From: Arthrobacter sp. MYb213 | GTDB lineage: Bacteria > Actinomycetota > Actinomycetes > Actinomycetales > Micrococcaceae | Reading direction: 5' to 3' | DNA length: 64,000 nt | Assembly: GCF_002979915.1 (NCBI RefSeq) | Contig: NZ_PCQA01000003.1 | Coordinates: forward strand, 496,001-560,000 | In this document: positions 43,993-52,643 of the stretch, one piece after another | How positions within the stretch are numbered: position 1 is the stretch's first letter | How the letters are laid out: each line of letters opens with the position of its first letter | Program-made: the position numbers and the translations under genes | Notes under the pieces: model-generated | What the model was told of the DNA's origin: nothing | The model's input: only the letters and a program-made list of their open reading frames with translations | Database searches by the model: none

Positions 43993-45441
43993 CTAGGGTC
44001 GGATGATCGCCATGCGGGTGACAGTGAATTCTTCGATAGCAAAACGTGGCCCTTCACGGCCGATCCCGGAATCTTTGACCCCACCATAAGGCATGATGTC
44101 GGAACGGAACCCGGGAATTTCATTGACCACCACCCCGCCAACCTCGAGCTCCTCGATGGCGCGGAACGCGGTCTTCAGGCTGCTACTGAAAATCGCCGCC
44201 TGCAACCCATACCGCGAGTCATTCACCAGCTCAAACGCGCTGTCCAAGTCATCAAATCGATGCAAACAAATCACCGGTCCAAAGATCTCCTCGCACCACA
44301 ATTTCGCCTCGGTAGGCACCTGGCTCATCACCGTGGGCAGGATACTGCCGGCCTCGATCTTGCCTCCTGCAAGGATCTTTGCCCCACCAGCTACCGCCTG
44401 GTCGATCCACTGCAAAATGCGGTTACTGGAGGTCTCGTTGATCAACGGAGCCACCCGGGTCTGGGCACTGCGTGGGTCTCCCACAACCACTTCGTCTAGT
44501 CGGGCTAGTAGTTCGCGCTGAAACTGGTCGGCGATCTTAGCGTCTAATAGCACCCGCTGCACCGAAATGCATGCCTGCCCGTTGGCGTAGAAACCGCCAC
44601 GAATCACCGCGTCCACCGCATCTTCGATGCGCGCATCTGCGGCCACGATGAACCCGGTATTTGAACCGAGCTCAAGTACCGCCTTGCGTGGGGCGGCGTT
44701 CTTGGCGATCTGGTGGCCGACTGCCGCGGACCCGGTGAAAGAAACTACCGCGGCCCGTGGGTCCTCCACTAGCTTTTCGCCGACCTCGATTCCTCCGGTC
44801 ACCAGCTGTACCGCACCCGCGCTGACCTGGTGTTCGGTCAGTGCTTGGCGAATCAGGTGCACTACCCACAGCGTCGTCAACGGGGTATTGGGTGCCGGTT
44901 TTAAGATGATCGGGCATCCGGCGGCGAGAGCCGGCGCCAACTTATGACTTGCTAAGAGCAGAGGATAGTTAAATCCGGCGATGCCGATGACAACTCCAGC
45001 CGGCCTGCGGGTCCAGTAACCGATCATGCCCTCACCTGAGGGTTGCAGATCTAGCGGAACAGTTTCCCCATGCAGGTGCGCGACTTCTTCGGCGGCGGCC
45101 GCCCACGTGGTGAGGCTACGGGCCACCTCTACCCGGCAATCGATCAACGGTTTACCGGTTTCCCACACCAACAGGTTTTCTAGCCCTTCGGATACGGCAG
45201 CGATTTTCTGCTGGACCGCCAACAGGATTGAGCGTCGGGTGCCAGCACTGAGCTTTGCCATTTCTTGGCGCACGGACGCAGCAGCATCCAAGGCTTGGCT
45301 CGCGTGGGCTACCGTACCTACCGGGGCTTGGGCGATCACCGAGGAATCGAAGGGGAAAATAATCGGATCACTGTGCTCGCAGGGCACCCAGTGCTCACCA
45401 ATAGGTAGACCGTCCGGATAATTTTTGACGTGAACTGGCAC
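43993..45441 (-). CDS. Aldehyde dehydrogenase (NAD(P)-dependent)
   Basis: 482 residues, typical length. Visible motifs are VVSFTGSAAVGHQIAK near 230 (NAD binding), ELGSNTGFIV near 257 for the family's ELGG region, catalytic Cys in GQACISVQRVLL near 290 and EEIFGPVICLHRF near 385. Oxidises aldehydes to acids. It is the first gene of a minus-strand operon with SDR and GntR. A perfect palindromic operator lies 36 bp upstream of its ATG. Confidence 0.9.
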   Translation of the reverse strand: MPVHVKNYPDGLPIGEHWVPCEHSDPIIFPFDSSVIAQAPVGTVAHASQALDAAASVRQEMAKLSAGTRRSILLAVQQKIAAVSEGLENLLVWETGKPLIDCRVEVARSLTTWAAAAEEVAHLHGETVPLDLQPSGEGMIGYWTRRPAGVVIGIAGFNYPLLLASHKLAPALAAGCPIILKPAPNTPLTTLWVVHLIRQALTEHQVSAGAVQLVTGGIEVGEKLVEDPRAAVVSFTGSAAVGHQIAKNAAPRKAVLELGSNTGFIVAADARIEDAVDAVIRGGFYANGQACISVQRVLLDAKIADQFQRELLARLDEVVVGDPRSAQTRVAPLINETSSNRILQWIDQAVAGGAKILAGGKIEAGSILPTVMSQVPTEAKLWCEEIFGPVICLHRFDDLDSAFELVNDSRYGLQAAIFSSSLKTAFRAIEELEVGGVVVNEIPGFRSDIMPYGGVKDSGIGREGPRFAIEEFTVTRMAIIRP

Positions 45442-45476
45442 CGTTCCTGCTTTCGAATCGTCGGCAGCGAGATGGC

Positions 45477-45493
45477 TACTGGTCTGACCAGTA
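45477..45493. promoter_or_regulatory. GntR/FadR-type operator
   Basis: TACTGGTCTGACCAGTA is a perfect 8+1+8 palindrome and contains the FadR-subfamily core TGGTCNGACCA. It lies upstream of the ALDH-SDR-GntR operon, as expected for autoregulation. Confidence 0.72.
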
Positions 45494-46170
45494 ACTGTCC
45501 ACAGCTAATCAGTGATGCAGCGCACAGTCAAGAGGTTTGCCCCCCTTCAAGAAACTCGGGATTTGTCATCGACGCGATGTCGGGCTTCGTGCGATGGATA
45601 CGCAAACCGTTTCCTTAATCTATGAAGAATCTGCTGAAAATGGCATGAAGGTTTTTGAGATTCGCATTCATAGAGTGAGAAGTTTTGACGCACTATCTCG
45701 TCGCGAGGCGACGTAGTCTCTGATTGCCTACGAGTCGGAACGTGGTTGTGGTTTTGTTAAACAGTTAGCGTCGTTGGGCTCTCCCAGGCCAAGCCAGGAC
45801 GCAGTCCGGTTATTCTGAGCGGACGACACCGTTGTCTGTGGCGTGGGAAAACATAGTGGCTCCGTTTTTAACAGTCGTCGGGCAAGGTCATTTAGCACCT
45901 GGATGGGGCGTTTGGTGCGCACAGAGGTTCATGTGCGTTTCATTGCAAGATCCAGTTGTTTTGGTGACCGGAATTCGCGAAAGTGAACCGCGTTCGCACA
46001 CAAATATTGCGGCACCGTCACCCTCACACTTAAGTATGATTGCGTAGAATTTATGGTTTGGTTAGTGTCTATATTGAAAACCTGACGGATGTTTGCGCTC
46101 TACGGTATGAAATACAGAACGTGCGCAGGGCCGAGGACTACTACAGTTAAACGACCAGTACGGGAGAAAA
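45494..46170. other. Gene-free stretch
   Basis: About 680 bp. I see no convincing gene; open frames here are short and lack ribosome sites. A small stem CGTCGC-GAG-GCGACG sits at 45699-45713. The stretch is more AT-rich than its neighbours, and may hold promoters of the flanking divergent units. Confidence 0.4.
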
Positions 46171-46458
46171 ATGCTGAAATATCTAGGACTCTCCAACGAC
46201 GATTCAGATAGTACTTTGCCAATTTGGCAAGGTATCGACAAGAAAAAGCGAGTGCTGGTATTCATCGGATCGGTTGTTTTAGCTGCGGCTATTTTTTTCC
46301 TAACTTCTTGGTTGCTTTCAGATGTTCCGAAGGGCACCTTCGCAAAATACGTTCCCGGACTTTTTGCCGCATTGACCTTATTGCTCTCCACCGTGATTTC
46401 TGAACGTTCGCTTTTGCGTGCACAGAAAAAATATGGACATCGGGAAAACGAACAGTAA
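46171..46458 (+). CDS. Small membrane protein, unknown
   Basis: 95 residues with two hydrophobic helices (about 28-48 and 60-78), a charged head with KKKR before helix 1, and a basic tail. The ATG has GGGAG nearby. No family recognised. Stands alone after a large gene-free stretch. Confidence 0.55.
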   Translation: MLKYLGLSNDDSDSTLPIWQGIDKKKRVLVFIGSVVLAAAIFFLTSWLLSDVPKGTFAKYVPGLFAALTLLLSTVISERSLLRAQKKYGHRENEQ

Positions 46459-46669
46459 AAGTCCTTTCAAGTCATTTTTCAGTTCTAACCCGGTCGGTGA
46501 GATCCTTTCGGCAGCAATGCTACTGCGTTCCATGCCCACGCTCACGGGGCCAGAGATGGGAATGAATACCGCGCAAATTGCCGCCGATTATCACAAGAAT
46601 GGCAGTCAAACGGTGATGGAGAACCTTGGCGCCGAGCGTGAGCTGCGCAAAACTGTCACCGGGCAGTGA
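46433..46669 (+). CDS. Doubtful ORF resembling a dehydrogenase C-terminal piece
   Basis: 78 residues from ATG 46433, overlapping the previous gene by 26 bp. The segment SSNPVGEILSAAMLLRSM resembles the C-terminal 'NP..ILSAAMMLR' stretch of isopropylmalate/isocitrate-type dehydrogenases, but the rest does not follow. It may be a gene remnant or chance. Ribosome site poor. Confidence 0.25.
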   Translation: MDIGKTNSKSPFKSFFSSNPVGEILSAAMLLRSMPTLTGPEMGMNTAQIAADYHKNGSQTVMENLGAERELRKTVTGQ

Positions 46670-46727
46670 CCGCGCGTTTGCTTCCTCGCAACGCACCAGA
46701 CACTCATGCTGCGTAGCGTAACCAGTC

Positions 46728-47564
46728 ATGAGTCGGCTTTTTGTGGCAATCGGAGATTCCTTCACCGAGGGTGTGGGGGATTGGGAGCCACGGTTACCCA
46801 ACGGGGTGCGCGGCTGGGCGGACCGAGTGGCTAAGCAACTTTCGAAGGAAGATCCGCAATGGCGGTATGCCAATCTGGGTATTCGCAGCCGACGGTTGGA
46901 TCGGATTATCGAAGAACAGATTGAACCGGCGTTGGCGATGAATCCCGACGTGATCAGCTTCTACGCCGGGGGCAACGATATTCTCGAATTCCGCAAAGAC
47001 CTGGACAAGGTGCTGGCCGACTATCGCGCCGCGGTGGAAAGGCTCGCCACTTCGGGGGCGCAAATCCTGCTGTTCACCGGTTTTGATATTCCCGTGCATC
47101 CGATGCTCGCACCCTTCAAGCGGCGCAACTGGAAGTTTAATGACTGCGTGCGCGAACTTGCCGCGCAATATGGCGATACCGTGACGCTGGTGGACTACTG
47201 GCAGTGGGATGTTTACGCGGACCGGCGCATGTGGGATGTCGACAAGCTGCACATGAACCGTGCGGGACACCGTTATATGGCCATTCGCATTTTGGAACTC
47301 TTGGGCGCAAACCACCAGCTGGTTTTTGAGCCCTTCGCCGATGCCCGGCGCATCGGTTTCATTCAAGCCACCAGACGAGACGTGGAATGGCTACGCCAAT
47401 GGGTGCTTCCAATGTTTGGGCGCAGGCTGCGCGGGGTCACCTTAGGAGATGAGTTGGCGCCGCGGTGGCCACAGCCTATTTATCCTGCTCGAGGCATGAA
47501 AAAACTGCACCGCAAACGAAGTCGACCCACAAATGAAAACCTCACCCCGCCACCGGCACCATAA
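46728..47564 (+). CDS. SGNH-hydrolase (GDSL esterase-like)
   Basis: 278 residues. Block I VAIGDSFTEGVGD has the nucleophile Ser near residue 11, block III has GGND near 78 and block V DKLHMNRAGH supplies the Asp-His near 170. No signal peptide, so probably cytosolic. Acts on esters or carbohydrates. Convergent with a VOC protein, with a shared hairpin at 47540-47584. Confidence 0.87.
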   Translation: MSRLFVAIGDSFTEGVGDWEPRLPNGVRGWADRVAKQLSKEDPQWRYANLGIRSRRLDRIIEEQIEPALAMNPDVISFYAGGNDILEFRKDLDKVLADYRAAVERLATSGAQILLFTGFDIPVHPMLAPFKRRNWKFNDCVRELAAQYGDTVTLVDYWQWDVYADRRMWDVDKLHMNRAGHRYMAIRILELLGANHQLVFEPFADARRIGFIQATRRDVEWLRQWVLPMFGRRLRGVTLGDELAPRWPQPIYPARGMKKLHRKRSRPTNENLTPPPAP

Positions 47565-47584
47565 TGCCAGTGGCGGGCGTGAGG
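47540..47584. terminator. Hairpin between convergent genes
   Basis: CCTCAC and CCGCCAC on the left mirror GTGGCGG and GTGAGG on the right, around an inner GGCA/TGCC loop. It overlaps the SGNH stop codon and precedes the VOC stop, so it can serve both. Confidence 0.6.
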
Positions 47585-47593
47585 AAAGTTGGG

Positions 47594-48022
47594 CTACGGT
47601 GTCGGGTTTTCCATCGCTTCGGGGCTCATCCACGCAATTTCCCAGACGTGCCCGTCGGGGTCCTTGACGGCCACCTGGTACATGCCGGGGAATGGTTCGT
47701 CGGCCGGCCGGTAGATGCCACCGCCACCAGCGACCGCGCGTGAGGCAAAGTCATCCACCTCTTCGCGAGTCTCCGCGGACAGTGCATTTAAGGCTTCGCG
47801 GTGCTTGGAACCCAGCGCGGGAACATCTCCGTCCACCAGGAAACTGGCAAAGAACTCTTCACGGAGCACCATGATCAAGATGTTTTCGGCAACGATCCAA
47901 GAAGTTGCGTTCTCGTCCGAGAAGGTGGTGTTCTTCTCGTAACCCATAGCGGAGTAGAAGGCATCGGACTTGGCCAGATCGGCGGTCGGTAGGTTTACAA
48001 AGATCATCTTGCTCATGCTCAT
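47594..48022 (-). CDS. VOC-family protein
   Basis: 142 residues with two beta-alpha-beta-beta-beta modules; KMIFVNLPTADLAKSDAFYSAMGYE near the start and KDPDGHVWEIAWM near the end are typical of the glyoxalase/bleomycin-resistance VOC fold. Substrate unknown; a lactoylglutathione-lyase-like or regulatory role is possible. Confidence 0.85.
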   Translation of the reverse strand: MSMSKMIFVNLPTADLAKSDAFYSAMGYEKNTTFSDENATSWIVAENILIMVLREEFFASFLVDGDVPALGSKHREALNALSAETREEVDDFASRAVAGGGGIYRPADEPFPGMYQVAVKDPDGHVWEIAWMSPEAMENPTP

Positions 48023-48147
48023 ACCTCGGTAGCTGGTGGGGCCGGGCGCGAACTACGCCCACGATAAACTTTGCCCCAACAGCGGACCGTCGACAAGAGG
48101 TTTTCACACCAAAATATTGGCAGTTACGCTGAACCTAGATACGCGAA

Positions 48148-48178
48148 TGCCCCAGCCCGCACAACGCGGACTGGGGCA
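48148..48178 (-). terminator. Terminator of thioesterase gene
   Basis: TGCCCCAG-C-CCGC pairs with GCGG-A-CTGGGGCA, 12 pairs and one mismatch over a 5-nt loop. It follows the minus-strand thioesterase stop by about 45 bp. The trailing run is only weakly T-rich. Confidence 0.6.
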
Positions 48179-48222
48179 CAGCACCGTCAACTCAATGCTG
48201 GCTGAGGGTATCGGTGAGAAAA

Positions 48223-48645
48223 CTAGATCAGCGCCTTGGTGATTTCCAGCGGGATACGATCACGGGTGTAGGTGATGTGGTCATAACCGTGTGGTTCAGG
48301 CTTACCGTCTTCACCAATGTTGACGAATACGATCTTCTCAATGGTCAAGATCGATTCTTGGGTGAAGATGTTGCGAACTTCGGCGCGCAGGGTGACCGAG
48401 GTGCGACCAAAGTCGATTGCGGTCAGGCCCATTTCAATCAGGTCGCCTTCCTTAGCGGAGGCGATAAAGTTGATTTCAGACATGAACTTGGTGACCACAT
48501 GCTTGTTGCCAAGCTGGATGATCGAGTAGATGGCCGCCTCTTCGTCGATCCAACGCAGCAGGCTTCCGCCGAACAGTGTGCCGTTTGCGTTGAGATCTTC
48601 GGGGCGAACCCATTTGCGTGTGTGAAAAGTGATTCCCTTAGCCAT
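48223..48645 (-). CDS. Hotdog-fold acyl-CoA thioesterase
   Basis: 140 residues, a single hotdog domain of the YciA/BACH-type. The pattern NANGTLFGGSLLRWIDEEAAI near residue 18-40 contains the catalytic Asp for CoA-thioester hydrolysis. Cytosolic. The ATG has a weak purine-rich site. Located between a VOC gene and glutaminase with no obvious operon partner. Confidence 0.87.
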   Translation of the reverse strand: MAKGITFHTRKWVRPEDLNANGTLFGGSLLRWIDEEAAIYSIIQLGNKHVVTKFMSEINFIASAKEGDLIEMGLTAIDFGRTSVTLRAEVRNIFTQESILTIEKIVFVNIGEDGKPEPHGYDHITYTRDRIPLEITKALI

Positions 48646-48854
48646 ATCTAAAATGCTAGGTTAACTAGGCCTCTTTGCGCTGTAAGGCTCTACACAATGT
48701 CGGGGAGAACACAATTATTCTGGGTAAGAAATGATCGCTGCAAGACGCTCGTACTGTGTAATGATGCACTACTTGATGCCAAGTAGGAGCGCTATTGATA
48801 GTCTCAAGATAGCGCAGAGAAAAACGTAAAAACATAAGTAGAAAGTGGGTGAAC

Positions 48855-49901
48855 ATGAACTATCCTTCGGACGGGAACGACACCATCCCTACCGATTTCG
48901 ATGATGTTGTCCAGCAGGTATCTACCGGTTCGCTGGCACACCAGAAAATTGACGAGCTTCTACGCGAGGCACACGATCGTTATTCGGATGTCGATGATGG
49001 ATTGTTAGCCCACTACATCCCTATCCTTGGTCACGCGGACCCCGATCTATTTGCCATCGCCATGTCCCACGTGGGCGGCTCGGTGCACGAGGTCGGCGAC
49101 TGCCAGCATGAATTTTCTATTCAGTCGATCGCCAAAATGTTTGTTTACGCGCTCGTGGTTCAAGAACATGGCCGAGAAGTTGTCCGTGAACGCATCGGTG
49201 TGAATAACACCGGGATGCCGTTTAACTCGGTGATGGCAGTTGAGCTGAATAATGGCCACCCGATGAACCCGATGGTCAACGCCGGGGCGATCGCCACCAC
49301 CGAGATGATCCCGGGCCGCACCTCGGCTAAAAAATGGGAAAATGTCCGCTCCGGACTTTCCGCCTTTGCCGGACGCCAACTGACGCTGGACGATGACGTG
49401 TATGCCTCTGAATCCGAATCTAATGAACGAAATAAAGCCGTAGGTCGACTACTTAAAAGCTACCGTCGCATCGAAGGTGACCCACTGGCCGCTGTGGACG
49501 TCTACACCCGGCAATGCTCACTGAACGTCACCGCTTATGATCTCGCGGTCATGGGCGCGACCCTCGCCGATGGTGGGGTCAATCCGGTCACCGGTCAGCG
49601 GGTAGTGGATGCAGACGTTTGCCGTGACACCCTAGCCGCCGTGGCCACCAGTGGTCTTTACGAACACTCGGGGGATTGGTTGTTCGAGATTGGGATCCCG
49701 GCAAAGTCGGGTGTCTCCGGTGGCATCGTGGCAATCGCACCGGGTAAGGGCGCTATTGGCGCGTTCTCCCCACCCTTGGATATTGCAGGCAACTCGGTGA
49801 AAGCGCAGTTGGCGATCGGACACTTGTCGCGCGCCATGGGCCTGAATCTGTTTGCTTCGGCTCCGGAGAAGAGCCTGTTGGCGAAAGCCGGTCGCGGCTA
49901 A
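48855..49901 (+). CDS. glsA: Glutaminase (GlsA)
   Basis: 348 residues, serine-dependent beta-lactamase-like glutaminase. Ser91-x-x-Lys94 lies in EFSIQSIAKMFVY, and PFNSVMAVEL and NPMVNAGAIAT surround the active site. It converts glutamine to glutamate and ammonia. I took ATG 48855; a GTG at 48849 is in frame. A strong terminator follows. Free glutamate supply would feed the Glu-containing peptidoglycan bridge, but no direct link is shown. Confidence 0.92.
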   Translation: MNYPSDGNDTIPTDFDDVVQQVSTGSLAHQKIDELLREAHDRYSDVDDGLLAHYIPILGHADPDLFAIAMSHVGGSVHEVGDCQHEFSIQSIAKMFVYALVVQEHGREVVRERIGVNNTGMPFNSVMAVELNNGHPMNPMVNAGAIATTEMIPGRTSAKKWENVRSGLSAFAGRQLTLDDDVYASESESNERNKAVGRLLKSYRRIEGDPLAAVDVYTRQCSLNVTAYDLAVMGATLADGGVNPVTGQRVVDADVCRDTLAAVATSGLYEHSGDWLFEIGIPAKSGVSGGIVAIAPGKGAIGAFSPPLDIAGNSVKAQLAIGHLSRAMGLNLFASAPEKSLLAKAGRG

Positions 49902-49933
49902 AGTCTAGCTCGGCAGTCTGACCGCAAATCGTT

Positions 49934-49963
49934 GGTGACAACCGTACTGGTTGTCACCTTTTT
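49934..49963 (+). terminator. Intrinsic terminator of glsA
   Basis: Perfect 10-bp stem GGTGACAACC/GGTTGTCACC with a 5-nt loop and TTTTT after it. Confidence 0.95.
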
Positions 49964-50264
49964 GCGTGCCCTTTTACTGACATAGCTAACCGTCCATACT
50001 ATTTGCCCATCCGGACTAGATTTTCTGGCTAGTTGCGACGCGTGGCAACCAATTTTGTTGCCCGATTCCTTCCGGACTCCTAAAGAACCAAGTGAAGTAG
50101 GGTTTTGGAACAATTTTTCTGGTGATGTAAATAGCCGGTCGGTGATCTTGAAAAAGCCAAAGTTGATTTGATTCATTTTTATTTATCCTCACGTTGAAAA
50201 TATTTGCCATTGAGGTTAACTGGTAGTGAGGCCTGCAGTGGGCTTGGTATATGTGAGGACAAAA
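49964..50264. other. Leader of SipW-type locus
   Basis: About 300 bp, AT-rich, with no gene seen. It lies between the glsA terminator and the first alternate-signal protein and should hold that operon's promoter; no clear -35/-10 pair or riboswitch was identified. Confidence 0.5.
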
Positions 50265-50816
50265 ATGAAGAAAACTACAAAGGCAACCATCGCGGCAGTA
50301 GCAGCTGGCGCATTGTTAATCGGCGGCGCAGGAACCGTGGCACGCTGGCAGGCAGTCCAGAACGTTGACGCGGGAACCGTCTCAACTGGTCACCTGACAC
50401 TAGACACAACAACGGCACCAGGTGAGTGGACCGATATTTCCGCTGGTAGTCCAGGTACACCATTCGACCCCGCTACAGACGAGCTTGTTCCCGGGGACAC
50501 CGTTTCTTTTGACCAGATCGTCACGATCAATGCAGAAGGCAAAAACATCAAGGGCGAGTTGGTCGCCGGAACGACCGGCGCAGTACCCGCCGCGCTAACG
50601 GACCAAGTACAGATTGCGCTCGATCTTGATGAGGAAGCTGCTGGGCTGACCAACAACGACGGAATCCTGAGCTTTGAAGGCGAAGGCACCTACGAACTGC
50701 CGGTAAACATCACCGTGACCTTTGTCGAGGGCACCGAGGCAAGCACGCCAGATACCACCATGGACGTGGACATTGACCTGACCGAACTGACATTGACCCT
50801 GAACCAGGTGCGCTAA
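50265..50816 (+). CDS. SipW-dependent alternate-signal (TasA-like) surface protein A
   Basis: 183 residues. Basic head MKKTTK, a hydrophobic helix, then GGAGTVARWQAVQNVD and TVSTGHLTLDT: this is the TasA/camelysin-type signal peptide cleaved by SipW-like peptidases. The rest is a beta-rich, acidic domain with ELVPGDTVSFDQIVTINAEG, a pattern typical of TasA-type proteins. I took ATG 50265, preceded by GAGGAC. First gene of a six-gene operon. Likely exported and possibly fibre-forming; function in this host is inferred. Confidence 0.82.
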   Translation: MKKTTKATIAAVAAGALLIGGAGTVARWQAVQNVDAGTVSTGHLTLDTTTAPGEWTDISAGSPGTPFDPATDELVPGDTVSFDQIVTINAEGKNIKGELVAGTTGAVPAALTDQVQIALDLDEEAAGLTNNDGILSFEGEGTYELPVNITVTFVEGTEASTPDTTMDVDIDLTELTLTLNQVR

Positions 50817-50842
50817 ACAAGGTAGGTCTCGCAGGTTCCTTC

Positions 50843-51433
50843 ATGCCTAAGCAACTAAAAGCTGCAATGCTAGCGGCCGTGCTTTTGGTGCTGTTTCTCA
50901 GCGCCCAAGGCACGGTTGCTAGTTGGCGCGCCGAAGGAAGCATCGAGCCCACTGCGATCACTACCGGACGGATGGAACTACTGGCAGGCGACGGTAGATA
51001 CGCCGCCAAAGCTTATGAATTCAAAGAGTTAAACTCCGAATTTTTAGTTCCCGGTGGTTTTACTCAAGCACCGTTAACCCTAAGCGTTGCCGGAGATACC
51101 GGATTAAATTACGATCTGGCTGGTGTCTCTAGTGTGCCCAATGCTCCGACCGCTGCTGATAAAGCCTTGTCGTCTTCGGTAGTTCTAAGCATCTATTCGG
51201 GAATGAGCGCGGAAAACTGTACTAGCCAGCAGAACCTCAGCGGTGAAATGCTGTATCAGGGCCCGGCTACTAAAGACGCGAGTTTTAACTCGGTCCGCCC
51301 ACTTGAAATTTCAGGCAGTCAGGCTTCGTCCGAAAGCCTGTGCGTCAGACTGGCAGTTCCGTCCAACACCCCACAATCCGCATCGGGCGGACGAATCAAG
51401 CTTGTTTTGAATTTCGTGGGGCAACAGAAATGA
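50843..51433 (+). CDS. SipW-dependent alternate-signal protein B
   Basis: 196 residues. N-terminus MPKQLK, helix, then SAQGTVASWRAEGSIEPTA and ITTGRMEL, the same signal type as protein A. The mature part is beta-rich with two cysteines (ENCTSQQNL and ESLCVRLAV). Its stop overlaps the peptidase start (ATGA). Probably a second export substrate of the linked peptidase. Confidence 0.78.
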   Translation: MPKQLKAAMLAAVLLVLFLSAQGTVASWRAEGSIEPTAITTGRMELLAGDGRYAAKAYEFKELNSEFLVPGGFTQAPLTLSVAGDTGLNYDLAGVSSVPNAPTAADKALSSSVVLSIYSGMSAENCTSQQNLSGEMLYQGPATKDASFNSVRPLEISGSQASSESLCVRLAVPSNTPQSASGGRIKLVLNFVGQQK

Positions 51434-51999
51434 ACGTCATGACGCGCGCGGAACGTCGAGCCGCAGAAAATAAGACTGGCACCCTGTGGTGGATTGGTCA
51501 GATTTTTTCTTGGCTCGCGCTCTTTGTAGTGCTCGCACTGATCACCGTCATGATCGTTGTTCCACGGCTTACCGGCAGCACAGCATATACGGTGCTCACT
51601 GGTTCGATGCGTCCGAGCTTGCCACCTGGCACCCTCATCGTGGTGAAGCCAATTGCGCCTGAAGACATCCGCATCGGCAACGTGCTGACCTACCAATTGG
51701 AATCTGGCGAGCCCGAGGTGATTACCCACCGGGTGGTTGGTATGGGTGCCACCACCGACGGCGAACAACGTCTCACCCTCCGCGGAGATGCCAACAACAC
51801 CGATGACGAGCCAGTTATCACTGAGCAAGTCCGTGGCAGTCTCTGGTACTCGGTACCGTATCTGGGTTATGCGAACTCTGCTCTGACCGGTGAACAGCGT
51901 ATTTGGTTGACCCGAGTCGCCGTGGGTGGCTTGCTTGCGTATGCGTGTGTGATGCTCTTTGGAGCCTGGCGTGACAAAAAAGTGAAAGAAGGGTCATGA
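51430..51999 (+). CDS. sipW: SipW-type (ER-type) signal peptidase I
   Basis: 189 residues with an N-terminal transmembrane helix (about 24-45), a catalytic domain and a C-terminal helix (~160-180). Catalytic Ser59 in VLTGSMRPSLP, His100 in VITHRVVG and Asp120 in LRGDANNTDD: a Ser-His arrangement (not Ser-Lys) typical of archaeal/ER/SipW peptidases. It should release the alternate-signal proteins A-C encoded next to it. It overlaps both neighbours by 4 bp. Confidence 0.87.
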   Translation: MNVMTRAERRAAENKTGTLWWIGQIFSWLALFVVLALITVMIVVPRLTGSTAYTVLTGSMRPSLPPGTLIVVKPIAPEDIRIGNVLTYQLESGEPEVITHRVVGMGATTDGEQRLTLRGDANNTDDEPVITEQVRGSLWYSVPYLGYANSALTGEQRIWLTRVAVGGLLAYACVMLFGAWRDKKVKEGS

Positions 52000-52643
52000 A
52001 ACTACGTATCTGGCTCTCACTTTCAACGATCATCTTTATGAGTCTCGGGGTATTTCCAAGCTTCGCTCAAGCTGTGGAACCATCAAATGGTAGTGACTCT
52101 TTGAGCTACAGCACGGATGGAAGCAATTATTCGCTCAAGCCGCCAGTGCTCTTTGCAGACACCGCGGTATTGGTCCCGGGAGACAAATTGAAACAGAGTT
52201 TCTGGGTGAAAAATGATCGGCTACAGCCAATAAGCATCCGTGTGGAACCACGAGGCAGTGTTACCGACTCTGCCGTTAAAATCATTCCGGTAAACACCAA
52301 AGAAACAAAATTGAATGCCGGTGAAGCTACCGAAGTAGTAGTTCAGCTGTGGTTACCACGTGAAGCGCCAAACCAATCCCAAGATTTAGTGGAGCAGAAG
52401 CTGGGAGTGGTGGTGAATGCCAAAGAGCTCTTCGGCTCAGGCGAGGATGAACCGCCTAGATCCCCAGAGTCGCCGCCGGTCGAACCACCAGAGGGGCACA
52501 AACCAGATGGCCTGGGAGACACCGGATTCAACTCCAACATCGTTCCTTTGGGCATAGGAATAGCGCTGGCTGGTTGTCTACTTTATTTATCTTCCAAGCG
52601 AAGAGCACAACGAACAAACAACACCGAAGGAGAACTTCCATGA
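51996..52643 (+). CDS. Secreted, possibly cell-wall-anchored protein
   Basis: 215 residues. Signal peptide at residues 1-28 (cleavage near AQA), a beta-rich domain with VLVPGDKLKQSFWVKND, a Pro/Glu-rich linker, then LGDTG followed by a hydrophobic helix and KRRAQR. The LGDTG-TM-basic tail resembles a degenerate sortase signal (LAxTG-like class). It could be the wall anchor for the locus, but no sortase gene is here. Confidence 0.65.
   Translation: MKLRIWLSLSTIIFMSLGVFPSFAQAVEPSNGSDSLSYSTDGSNYSLKPPVLFADTAVLVPGDKLKQSFWVKNDRLQPISIRVEPRGSVTDSAVKIIPVNTKETKLNAGEATEVVVQLWLPREAPNQSQDLVEQKLGVVVNAKELFGSGEDEPPRSPESPPVEPPEGHKPDGLGDTGFNSNIVPLGIGIALAGCLLYLSSKRRAQRTNNTEGELP

Noticed and set aside
49964-50264. 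Cyclic-di-GMP or other riboswitch ahead of the SipW locus
   Set aside because: No GGTCACGCACAGGG-type or other known conserved block found.
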